Source: a virus
Direction: 5' to 3' (one strand)
IMG/VR virus record: IMGVR_UViG_3300028610_000993
Location: 1-33,207 of that record
Length of the DNA stretch: 33,207 nucleotides
Shown here in pieces: positions 7,573-13,456 of the stretch; the stretch's first letter is position 1, and every line of letters starts with the position of its first letter. The notes beneath the pieces were generated by a model, which worked only from the letters and a program-made list of their open reading frames with translations, was not told the DNA's origin and searched no databases. Made by a program: the position numbers and the translations under genes.

Positions 7573-7637
7573 CGGTACACTCCTTTTATTTGGTAAACTC
7601 TTCTTTTATTTACGGTAGATTTGTAATCCACGTTCAT
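7569..7637 (-). CDS. Possible mini-ORF, 22 aa
   Basis: A basic peptide starting MNVDYKSTVNKRRV. Its TGA overlaps the ATG of the zinc-ribbon gene (ATGA), and GAGGGTGG lies upstream within the end of the preceding gene. The coupling is the main support, so this may be a leader rather than a functional protein. Confidence 0.35.
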   Translation of the reverse strand: MNVDYKSTVNKRRVYQIKGVYR

Positions 7638-7638
7638 C

Positions 7639-7947
7639 CTACAATCCACCCTCAACAGTATCTCCTAGAACTTTTAGGGAAGCGTAAAAATTCCTTGCAC
7701 GCTCTTTCATAACATCAAGTCCATTTTCCATTGACGGAGGAAGGTCAAAGCTCTCATGGACAGGGCTAAAGAATTCCATATACTCCCTACCAGCCTCTAT
7801 CACAGCATCCATTAGCTCTTTGTGGGTTTTAGTGAGGATAACATAGTCCCCATGTAAAATAGAATTATCACAATTTACACAATATATATTAAAACCATAG
7901 GGATTCAGTGCCCTAATTTGTAGTTTCTCATGCTTACAATCACTCAT
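7639..7947 (-). CDS. CxxC small protein, paralogue of the gene at 6069-6395
   Basis: The 102-aa protein has CKHEKLQ at the N-terminus, a YCVNC zinc-knuckle-like pair at about residues 23-27, then VILTKTHKELMDAVIEAGRE and a final SLKVLGD. This order matches the product of the gene between the terminase subunits, so the two are likely ancient duplicates. Function is not known. GGAG lies seven bases before ATG, and the start overlaps the upstream stop as TAATG. Confidence 0.7.
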   Translation of the reverse strand: MSDCKHEKLQIRALNPYGFNIYCVNCDNSILHGDYVILTKTHKELMDAVIEAGREYMEFFSPVHESFDLPPSMENGLDVMKERARNFYASLKVLGDTVEGGL

Positions 7948-8051
7948 TACAATACTCCATATTGTCTAAGCGCCCACAACGCCCCTACACATCCGGCACA
8001 ACAAATAAATAAGAAAATCAATCCAACCAGCTTAATAATCAGTTTGCCCAT
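7947..8051 (-). CDS. Single-pass membrane miniprotein, 34 aa
   Basis: A 34-residue ORF with one hydrophobic segment (LIIKLVGLIFLFICC) after a short basic start, and two more small hydrophobic turns. AAGGAG lies eight bases upstream of ATG, and the stop overlaps the next ATG (TAATG). Likely a small membrane protein of unknown role. Confidence 0.6.
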   Translation of the reverse strand: MGKLIIKLVGLIFLFICCAGCVGALWALRQYGVL

Positions 8052-8103
8052 ACATTACACTCCTTATCTTAGTAGTTTCTTAGCGTTCAAATTTCGTTTT
8101 ATC

Positions 8104-8142
8104 TGACTAAATGGTCATTCTATATGACTAAGGTATTTAGTC
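8104..8142 (-). repeat. Nested inverted repeat
   Basis: Outer arms GACTAAAT and ATTTAGTC enclose inner arms GTCAT/ATGAC. It lies just after the stop of the gene at 8145. There is no U-run, so it is not a classical terminator. It could be a regulatory site or an RNA hairpin. Confidence 0.5.
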
Positions 8143-8144
8143 GG

Positions 8145-8501
8145 TTAGGAGGTTGGTTTTTCAAACATGTCAAACTCAATCACATTTACTTTGTTGTGGT
8201 CAAATTCTCGCCCAGGATTATATTTAAAATAATACCTCTTGCCATTTAAAAAGAACGCTCGACTAATAATGTCCTCTCCGTATTCGCTCCCTGGAAACAA
8301 ATCATCGGTCTCAATCAATAATACTTTAAATGCATTGTTCGTGTCCTCTTTTGCTTGGTTCCATTTTTCTTCGACATCCGTATATTCCTTTTGGTATAGC
8401 TCCCTAACTATTTTGTTTGCGATATATTTTCGCAACGCAATAAAAAACGGATGTTCGTCCAAGCTCTTATCGCCAATATTCTCGATAACTGGTTTAGTCA
8501 T
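8145..8501 (-). CDS. Hypothetical protein, 118 aa
   Basis: Unrecognised. It is helical in the first half (FFIALRKYIANKIVRELYQKEY and EEKWNQAKEDTNNAFKVLL), then a beta-rich part with aromatic residues (FFLNGKRYYFKYNPG). No membrane segment or metal motif is seen. The ATG overlaps the previous stop (ATGA) and GAGAGG lies seven bases upstream. Confidence 0.65.
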   Translation of the reverse strand: MTKPVIENIGDKSLDEHPFFIALRKYIANKIVRELYQKEYTDVEEKWNQAKEDTNNAFKVLLIETDDLFPGSEYGEDIISRAFFLNGKRYYFKYNPGREFDHNKVNVIEFDMFEKPTS

Positions 8502-8794
8502 TTGTAAGCCTCTCTGACGAGATAGATATCTACCGTATCGATATCAAGCCAAGCGTCCTCGCTAGCCGGATACTTAACCTCTAATCTATACGCCTTTTCG
8601 TCGACCTGAAAATATAACTCTTCCTCCTCCACTCCCTCAATCAGTTTTATAATATCATCCTCAATCTTCTCTCGGACGATTTTCGTTCTCGATTGTTCCG
8701 CTTCCGCCTTTTGTTTTTCTGTAATCGCCATTTCGTAATCTTTATCGGCGACCAAATACTCCTCGAATTTACTAGCGATCTTTTTTACGCTCAT
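8498..8794 (-). CDS. Hypothetical coiled-coil protein, 98 aa
   Basis: The first 55 residues are a long charged helix with Q/E/K repeats (ITEKQKAEAEQSRTKIVREK), likely a coiled coil, followed by a short beta domain with aromatic residues. Function unknown. The ATG at 8794 has AAGGAG seven bases upstream. An earlier in-frame start at 8812 has no site and would increase the overlap with the upstream gene. Confidence 0.65.
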   Translation of the reverse strand: MSVKKIASKFEEYLVADKDYEMAITEKQKAEAEQSRTKIVREKIEDDIIKLIEGVEEEELYFQVDEKAYRLEVKYPASEDAWLDIDTVDIYLVREAYK

Positions 8795-9113
8795 CCTCAA
8801 ACTCCTTTCCATAATTGGTTAACTGACTCTCCCATATCCAACCCTCTTGAACTGTAGGGTATTCTTTGCAAATTACATAAATCATCCGCCTACCCTTGAC
8901 AACCTTATCCTCGATACATTCAATGGAATCCCCGACTGTTACCTGTCCGGACATTTTCTTTTTCTCCGCCTCTTCCCATAAAAAGACCATATCCCCCGAT
9001 TTGTCTCCAGGGAATTTGATCCTAAACAATACCTGCTTTCCACAAGAGGGAGAATCCGGATCCCGCTCTATGCCTGATATTTCATCTTGGATGGAAGTTT
9101 TGAGTTTAGGCAT
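8772..9113 (-). CDS. Hypothetical protein, 113 aa
   Basis: Unrecognised. It is beta-rich with a region like a small OB-type or beta-barrel domain (VLFRIKFPGDKSGDMVFLW, QVTVGDSIECIED) and a charged C-terminus. This could suit nucleic acid binding but there is no diagnostic motif. It overlaps the downstream coiled-coil gene by 23 bases and the upstream gene by eight bases. The ribosome binding site is weak. Confidence 0.6.
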   Translation of the reverse strand: MPKLKTSIQDEISGIERDPDSPSCGKQVLFRIKFPGDKSGDMVFLWEEAEKKKMSGQVTVGDSIECIEDKVVKGRRMIYVICKEYPTVQEGWIWESQLTNYGKEFEDERKKDR

Positions 9114-9357
9114 TTATTTTCTTTTCTGCCTTTTCTATTACTGCACCCATTAAGCCCGCTTGTGTGTCTGTTATTGCCTGTTGGTACAACCTTTTCATAA
9201 ACCTGTGATCCGAGAACAAAAGCCACGGATATATATATTTACGAAAAAATGTGTTTCTTTCTTTGTACCAAGGTGATTCCCTCAATATACACAGCACATG
9301 ATATGCTGGAATATCCGAAAGAGACACCTCGATTCCGATTTTATCTAGTATGCTCAT
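9106..9357 (-). CDS. Hypothetical protein, 83 aa
   Basis: Unrecognised. It has an aromatic-rich middle (YKERNTFFRKYIYPWLLFSDHRFMKRLY), possibly membrane-peripheral, and a basic C-terminus. A short AGGA lies close to the ATG. Tightly packed with its neighbours. Confidence 0.55.
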   Translation of the reverse strand: MSILDKIGIEVSLSDIPAYHVLCILRESPWYKERNTFFRKYIYPWLLFSDHRFMKRLYQQAITDTQAGLMGAVIEKAEKKINA

Positions 9358-9362
9358 TTATC

Positions 9363-9572
9363 CTATATCCTTCCCGTAACAATACGGTTTTTTATTCTCG
9401 ATAATATACTCGGCTTCTTTGCCTTTCTCCTCATCAATATCCCAGGCGGGTTATGATGGTCCTGCCATAAATGAGCTCTATATAAAAACCTCGCCTCATC
9501 CAGTTTCTTGAGATCGCTAACCAATGTCAGCAAAGAAATCGCGGCGATCTCACAGGTCTGGCAATTATCCAT
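9363..9572 (-). CDS. Hypothetical basic protein, 69 aa
   Basis: An N-terminal CQTC pair is followed by a hydrophobic helix (AAISLLTLVSDL) and a strongly basic C-terminal tail (RRKAKKPSILSRIKNRIVTG). Unknown function. It overlaps the end of the membrane-protein gene by eight bases. Confidence 0.55.
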   Translation of the reverse strand: MDNCQTCEIAAISLLTLVSDLKKLDEARFLYRAHLWQDHHNPPGILMRRKAKKPSILSRIKNRIVTGRI

Positions 9573-9747
9573 AATTCATTCTTACCCAAAATACAACAAA
9601 CGAAAAGACCACAAAAGAAATCAAGGCAACAGCCCTGTAAACCTGACTTTCAACCAACATGTTTTTAACCGTCGATAAAATATATCCTACCCCACAAAAA
9701 AACCCACCGACTATAGATATCACTAAGGCAAGAATTGCGTTTATCAT
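9565..9747 (-). CDS. Small two-helix membrane protein, 60 aa
   Basis: Two hydrophobic helices (ILALVISIVGGFFCGVGYIL and AVALISFVVFSFVVFWV) joined by a short polar loop. It is the first gene after the family-A promoter at 9.78 kb, with GGAGG six bases before ATG. Function unknown; it could act in the membrane during the late phase. Confidence 0.65.
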   Translation of the reverse strand: MINAILALVISIVGGFFCGVGYILSTVKNMLVESQVYRAVALISFVVFSFVVFWVRMNYG

Positions 9748-9775
9748 TTACAGCCTCCGTTAATTGTTCCCACTT

Positions 9776-9804
9776 AGTATATCATAGATATACAACCGAA
9801 TCAA
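9776..9804 (-). promoter_or_regulatory. Family-A promoter with palindromic operator (9.78 kb)
   Basis: On the minus strand: TTGATT, 17-base spacer, TATACT. The spacer and -10 contain the perfect palindrome GTATATC-TAT-GATATAC (9777-9793). The core TATATCTATGATATA is also at 21864-21878 and, with one change, at 25134-25148. A TG one base before the -10 adds an extended -10. It drives the block that runs from the membrane protein towards the terminase genes, directly after a strong terminator. Confidence 0.82.
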
Positions 9805-9812
9805 TCTTAAAG

Positions 9813-9841
9813 AAAAAACTCCCCGATCACCGACCGGGGAG
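9813..9841 (-). terminator. Rho-independent terminator
   Basis: On the minus strand a CTCCCCG / CGGGGAG stem with a nine-base loop is followed directly by TTTTTTC. It ends the transcript coming from the 10-11 kb genes and the structured non-coding region, nine bases before the family-A promoter. Confidence 0.88.
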
Positions 9842-10044
9842 CTAACGGAGTATGAGGATTATATCCTCTACTAGAGGGAACCACCCCTCCCGAGAGATCG
9901 TATCAACTGGACGCGCATAATATTTTTGATCCTGTGATCTCAATCTCTCGGGAGAGCTCGAGCTCGGTTAAGTTTGGCTCGAGCATCCCGTAAAAGTAGT
10001 AGAGTGACTAAGCACTTTCAGTATATCAGGTTTGGGGAGCTCCG
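9842..10044 (-). ncRNA. Hairpin-dense non-coding region, possible attenuator RNA
   Basis: No gene is seen here. Inverted repeats stand in a row: GAGGAT/ATCCTC (9854-9859 / 9863-9868), CCTCTA/TAGAGG (9865-9870 / 9872-9877), TCCCGAGAGA/TCTCTCGGGA (9888-9897 / 9944-9953), GCTCGAG/CTCGAGC (9956-9962 / 9978-9984) and AGTG/CACT (10003-10016). The first two share bases and exclude each other. Read on the minus strand they precede a strong terminator. It could be an attenuator, a structured RNA or a DNA site; I recognise no known riboswitch or tRNA. Confidence 0.5.
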
Positions 10045-10302
10045 TCAATTTTTAGATAGAAATAATTTGAGTATATCATCCAGTTCAATAATTACATTTT
10101 CGTTAGCCGAGAGAATCCCATCTAAAAAAGCCCGAGAGTCCGCGTCCATTATCCCCCCCGTTTTTTCTTTGTTCTCTTTTTCTAGTTTCCTTTTTAGAGA
10201 TTCAATAGCGATTTTTATTTGTGCCAACCCTCTTAGATGCGCGCCAAATTCCACAAACTCATCGCCCGATTCGTTTTCAACTACTCTAATTTCTTCAGAC
10301 AT
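10045..10302 (-). CDS. Hypothetical helical protein, 85 aa
   Basis: Unrecognised. It is helical, with a charged coiled-coil-like middle (AIESLKRKLEKENKEK) and a hydrophobic C-terminal helix (VIIELDDILKLFL). AAGGAG lies eight bases before ATG. It is the last gene before the structured non-coding region and terminator. Confidence 0.65.
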   Translation of the reverse strand: MSEEIRVVENESGDEFVEFGAHLRGLAQIKIAIESLKRKLEKENKEKTGGIMDADSRAFLDGILSANENVIIELDDILKLFLSKN

Positions 10303-10681
10303 AATAAACTCTCCTTTTTTTCGCCGTCTCTTTTGCGGCTTCTAGTGTTTCAAAAATATTCCCTTTCATTACGATCATCGGGTGAATATGCGCGTTAGAT
10401 GCGGCGTTAACCCATTGTCGACCTGTCTGGATATCATATCCGTCAGTACAATCCGGCGCCCTACAAATCAGGGGTGACAACTTATCCTTAGTAAATCGCT
10501 TCTTATCGCCATCGTTCGGAAAGACCTCGACGACCCATTGTTTCGTGACCGGCAACTCGAAATCGTCCGGAGTCTTTAATATCTTGACTGTCAATATCCG
10601 ACCGATAGGTTTCGATTGCATTACTCGGCCGCCCTCTCTGAATTTTCGGGTTGTGATCTGGAGATAGTATTTTGGTTTCAT
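10295..10681 (-). CDS. Hypothetical protein, 128 aa
   Basis: Unrecognised. It is beta-rich (IGRILTVKILKTPDDFELP) with an unpaired CRAPDC pair and a helical end (TLEAAKETAKKRRVYYV). The start is the ATG overlapping the upstream stop (ATGA). An internal ATG at 10621 is less well placed. Confidence 0.6.
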   Translation of the reverse strand: MKPKYYLQITTRKFREGGRVMQSKPIGRILTVKILKTPDDFELPVTKQWVVEVFPNDGDKKRFTKDKLSPLICRAPDCTDGYDIQTGRQWVNAASNAHIHPMIVMKGNIFETLEAAKETAKKRRVYYV

Positions 10682-10872
10682 ACAACCAGCTCGACACAGC
10701 CCTCGATATTCTGAGGGCTGGTTGTTACGGTGTCAACCTCAACGGCTGGCTTCCCATAATGATGGCGCAGGCCGGATACAACTTTGAGTTTGCCGCCATC
10801 CTTGCGGGTTATCGTTGCGTTGCGTCCGATCCATCTAATTATTTTTACTTCGTGTCTTTGATATGTTAGCAT
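10678..10872 (-). CDS. Hypothetical protein after a family-B promoter, 64 aa
   Basis: Small beta-rich basic protein (HEVKIIRWIGRNATITRKDG) that could form an SH3-like or similar barrel. No family recognised. GGAG stands seven bases before ATG, and the gene lies directly downstream of the family-B promoter at 10.92 kb. It is coupled to the next gene by ATGA. Confidence 0.65.
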   Translation of the reverse strand: MLTYQRHEVKIIRWIGRNATITRKDGGKLKVVSGLRHHYGKPAVEVDTVTTSPQNIEGCVELVV

Positions 10873-10904
10873 TTTCTTACTCCGTTTGTTTTGATAGTTA
10901 CCTT

Positions 10905-10933
10905 ATTATAGACGATATATCGTATACCGTCAA
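10905..10933 (-). promoter_or_regulatory. Family-B promoter with palindromic operator (10.92 kb)
   Basis: On the minus strand: TTGACG, 17-base spacer, TATAAT. The spacer holds the perfect 12-base palindrome ACGATATATCGT (10912-10923), repeated identically at 13040-13051 and nearly so at 18495-18506. The -35 overlaps the stop codon of the membrane miniprotein at 10930-11055. Confidence 0.85.
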
Positions 10934-11055
10934 GGAACAAATACAGTATGCACCAAGACAAAACCGATCGCGGAGGCCATTATAAACCCCCATGCTACGA
11001 TAAACAAACCGATGAAAAAATAATGGACAAATGATCTTTGATCTTTAGTTGGCAT
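10930..11055 (-). CDS. Membrane miniprotein, 41 aa
   Basis: A short frame with an AAGGGG site five bases before ATG. After a charged start (MPTKDQRSFVHY) comes a single long hydrophobic stretch (FFIGLFIVAWGFIMASAIG) and a short tail, so a single-pass membrane protein. Function unknown. Its stop codon is part of the -35 box of the next promoter, and its start lies inside the end of the upstream gene. Confidence 0.6.
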   Translation of the reverse strand: MPTKDQRSFVHYFFIGLFIVAWGFIMASAIGFVLVHTVFVP

Positions 11056-11209
11056 TTTTACCCCTTCCGCCTTTATCGTAGCAAAACGGACAAACCATCT
11101 TGCCTTTTATCCTTATTTTCTTTGAGTAAACACGCCTGCAAAAACTACATTCTTTTCCATCCGGCGGGTCTGGCGGTCTTTGATTTGAGTATCTCCAAGA
11201 GTCCTTCAT
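11045..11209 (-). CDS. Small zinc-finger-like protein, 54 aa
   Basis: Two CxxC pairs (CSFCRR and CPFCYDK) with a basic 15-residue spacer indicate a zinc ribbon; the C-terminus is G/K/R-rich. AAGGA six bases before the ATG at 11209 and the ATGA overlap with the upstream gene favour this start over an ATG at 11266 that has no site. Possible nucleic acid binding; role unknown. Confidence 0.65.
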   Translation of the reverse strand: MKDSWRYSNQRPPDPPDGKECSFCRRVYSKKIRIKGKMVCPFCYDKGGRGKNAN

Positions 11210-11379
11210 GTCATATCCTTTCCGTTTGATCCTACAATCAAAACGATAAATATAAAAGCCAAGCATTTCGGGGCAACTGCGGTATGAGCTACAATCGCCG
11301 ACAAGGGAGTTTTGCCAATCGCGACTCCGCCATGGTTACAACCGTCACAACACCAGGAGAATTTAGGGAACTTTTCCAC
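11206..11379 (-). CDS. Small CCxxC membrane protein, GTG start, 57 aa
   Basis: Begins with GTG nine bases after GGAGG. The product has WCCDGC near residue 9, a middle polar part, and a hydrophobic helix CLAFIFIVLIVG near the end (about 39-50). Its TGA overlaps the ATG of the zinc-finger gene (ATGA). This coupling plus the good site supports a real gene. Function unknown. Confidence 0.5.
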   Translation of the reverse strand: MEKFPKFSWCCDGCNHGGVAIGKTPLSAIVAHTAVAPKCLAFIFIVLIVGSNGKDMT

Positions 11380-11791
11380 GGCCTACCGCCTCCGAGGTCA
11401 TTCGTTTAATATTTTCGACATGAGCTTTCATTCTGGAATGGTGTTGAGTCTCAAAGTATTTAGCCCAAAATTCTGTCCTATCTCTTTTAGAGAACTCCGG
11501 GGTGTCAAGGGCGCGAGTAAACGAAATTTTACGGCCACGTTCAGAATCATATTTTTGAGAATCCAATCTACAAAGATAAGCAAACCCCAATTTTATTACC
11601 GCGCCCCTGTAAATTTCACCCTTATCGTCCAAAGGGATTATCTCGCATACTGTACCACCAAAATATCCAGCGGTGCCGTTTTTTTCTGGACGTTTTTTTA
11701 ATTGCTCTGGGATTCGTTTGTCGGTACCTTTTGGATTGTAATGCTCAAAATCTACCGAATACAAGTTATCATCTATAATTAATTGAAACAT
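11363..11791 (-). CDS. Hypothetical protein, 142 aa
   Basis: Unrecognised but probably a known phage type. After a beta-rich start (FQLIIDDNLYSVDFEHYNP) there is a segment SERGRKISFTRAL and a C-terminal helical region rich in R/K/H. The GRKIxFTRAL segment recurs in phage proteins of unknown function that I have seen, but no function is claimed. GAGGAG lies eight bases upstream of ATG. Confidence 0.65.
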   Translation of the reverse strand: MFQLIIDDNLYSVDFEHYNPKGTDKRIPEQLKKRPEKNGTAGYFGGTVCEIIPLDDKGEIYRGAVIKLGFAYLCRLDSQKYDSERGRKISFTRALDTPEFSKRDRTEFWAKYFETQHHSRMKAHVENIKRMTSEAVGRGKVP

Positions 11792-11796
11792 TGTTT

Positions 11797-12687
11797 CTAC
11801 TCCTCGCCTACTTCATAGGCAATCAATTCCAACTCTTCTGAGATTTGTTTCTCTAGCTCTACCCGAGCGTCGTACAAATCCTCGTCTAAATGCTTTCTAA
11901 TATGTGTCTCTACCAGCGCAGCCAAGTAGGGAGGATCAATCGCGTCCAACTCCCAGGACGACTCGCCGTATTGAGATATATAGTCTTTCGCCCTTGAGTC
12001 GGTCACCTTGGCATAATTGGGCGGTGGCTTTAACTCCTCGATCTGCTCGAAGGTCAGCGCCAATCGATTGACTTCGCCGTCATTCAGGCCTCCAAGCAAA
12101 CGGATCCGGTCTCCGATATCTCTATCCATGTCTAACCCGCTTGGGTCGTGGTCTCCAAGATACAACATATAAACCCGTTGACCACCTTCGACATATGCCC
12201 TAATCTCACGAGCGATCTTGTATAGATGTGACTCCGACGAATACCCTTTCATTGCAGTAAATGGGACGTCAAGCTTTTCACAGACCGGACCAAGCACTCC
12301 GCTTAATGCGTCTTTTTCAACCATTACATATACTCGATTCTCTTGATCTTCCCACCGATCGAGCTTAAATATCTTTGACGCCATTGTGATGATATCCGAC
12401 GCTGAGTTAAAATGAGCGCTTCGATCTAATGACCGCCCACGGTCGACGATCATATCCCAATCGATGTAACCAGCGCGGCGACCCATCTTGACTATGTCGA
12501 CAATCTTTCGGTATTCATCTTTATTATTTGGGATTAGATTTCGAGCGACCATCTGATAATATAACTGCCTAACAGATAGATCATATCCTTGGTCTGCGTA
12601 CTCCTCAATTATATCGATCGCATGTCGTAGCTTTTGGATCCGCTCTTTCTTTTTTGGCTTCCAGTCTATGAATTTTCTTTTGGTCAT
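11797..12687 (-). CDS. TOPRIM-domain protein (Spo11/topoisomerase VI-A-like)
   Basis: The 296-aa protein has an N-terminal helical region with YDLSVRQLYYQMVARNLIPN (about 35-54) and a TOPRIM-like core: MVEKDALSG with the glutamate at 124, then LGDHDPSGLDMDRD with acidic residues at 179, 181 and 187. It ends with TDSRAKDYISQYGESSWELDAIDP. This pattern is a recurring phage family that resembles Spo11/topoisomerase VI A TOPRIM folds. A role in DNA strand manipulation or metal-dependent nucleic acid binding is inferred. GGAGGAGG is seven bases before ATG, and it overlaps the upstream zinc protein (ATGA). Confidence 0.78.
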   Translation of the reverse strand: MTKRKFIDWKPKKKERIQKLRHAIDIIEEYADQGYDLSVRQLYYQMVARNLIPNNKDEYRKIVDIVKMGRRAGYIDWDMIVDRGRSLDRSAHFNSASDIITMASKIFKLDRWEDQENRVYVMVEKDALSGVLGPVCEKLDVPFTAMKGYSSESHLYKIAREIRAYVEGGQRVYMLYLGDHDPSGLDMDRDIGDRIRLLGGLNDGEVNRLALTFEQIEELKPPPNYAKVTDSRAKDYISQYGESSWELDAIDPPYLAALVETHIRKHLDEDLYDARVELEKQISEELELIAYEVGEE

Positions 12688-12995
12688 TTAGTAACCTCCT
12701 CCAAAAAACCATCGTCTCCGAGTGTTTTCCATGGGGGTTTTATATCTTGCGGTAAATATCTATTCCCGAACATCCAAGCCCAAATCTCGCCCTCTGTGGT
12801 TTGTAATATTGATTCAAAAACTTTGCTATCAAGTCTTGAATCTTCCATAACTTTTTCGATAGGCGTTTGGTGATTTTTCAGTGACGAAAACGACTCCAGT
12901 CTTTCCCTAACCAGAGGAGCCAGACAAAAACGTCTATGTCTTTTTATACCCCTCTTGGTATATTCTCTTTTACAGGTTTTACAAATAACTTTCAT
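12684..12995 (-). CDS. Zinc-finger-like protein after a family-B promoter
   Basis: The 103-aa protein begins with CKTCKREYTKRGIKRHRRFC (residues 5-24), a C2HC-type finger with CxxC and HxxxC. The rest is acidic/helical with a W-rich segment (EIWAWMFGNRYLP). DNA or protein binding is likely, function unknown. The ATG at 12995 has GGAG seven bases upstream; an earlier frame start at 13025 is not supported. First gene of the family-B operon at 13.05 kb. Confidence 0.68.
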   Translation of the reverse strand: MKVICKTCKREYTKRGIKRHRRFCLAPLVRERLESFSSLKNHQTPIEKVMEDSRLDSKVFESILQTTEGEIWAWMFGNRYLPQDIKPPWKTLGDDGFLEEVTK

Positions 12996-13032
12996 TTTTC
13001 TACTCCGTTTGTTAGTTGATAACACTACCTAT

Positions 13033-13062
13033 ATTATATACGATATATCGTCTTTATGTCAA
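13033..13062 (-). promoter_or_regulatory. Family-B promoter with palindromic operator (13.05 kb)
   Basis: On the minus strand: TTGACA, 18-base spacer, TATAAT. The spacer has the perfect palindrome ACGATATATCGT (13040-13051), identical to the one at 10912. The -35 TTGACA overlaps the last codons of the upstream gene (Leu-Thr-stop). Confidence 0.87.
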
Positions 13063-13455
13063 GGCTTTTTTTCGCACATACCGCGCCCGTTCTCTCCCTC
13101 TCCTGGCGTTATCATTACAATCTTGGCTACAGTAAGCAACCGCGGGACTCGTCCTCTTGAACTCTGACCCACATAATTTGCAATTTCCCTTTTTGAATGT
13201 TTGGAGAAACTCTCCTTTTGTTTTGGCGCACACCTTACAAACCTTTGAGGCTGTCAGGAATTGGGTCGTGTATTTTAATTTCCCACAACCACCCCAGGCT
13301 AACGAACACATTTTACGCGCTCTCAATACTTGATCTCTTGTTCTTCCGCTTGGGTTAAATTGCAAGTTGGCTTTTTTGCAGCCAAGGACCTCGGCTTTTT
13401 TTATTACGGTCTTTGATGAACATTGCAGGGAATCCCAATCAAAGTTAAAAGACAT
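13054..13455 (-). CDS. Multi-cysteine zinc-binding protein, 133 aa
   Basis: At least ten cysteines: MCSLAWGGCGKL, KVCKVCAK, NCKLCGSEF and a final YCSQDC, which resembles the CxxCG...F...YCSxxC pattern of small zinc-finger domains. The C-terminus is basic (RRGRERARYVRKK). Nucleic acid binding is inferred. GAGGAG lies seven bases before the ATG at 13455, and the gene closely follows the methyltransferase. Confidence 0.68.
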   Translation of the reverse strand: MSFNFDWDSLQCSSKTVIKKAEVLGCKKANLQFNPSGRTRDQVLRARKMCSLAWGGCGKLKYTTQFLTASKVCKVCAKTKGEFLQTFKKGNCKLCGSEFKRTSPAVAYCSQDCNDNARRGRERARYVRKKALT

Positions 13456-13456
13456 T

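Noticed and set aside
9842-9900. Purine-riboswitch-like string TATAATCCTCAT
   Set aside because: The flanking conserved bases and three-way junction of that class are absent.
10503-10697. 64-codon minus-strand frame inside the gene at 10295-10681
   Set aside because: Shadow of a better supported frame; no start signal.
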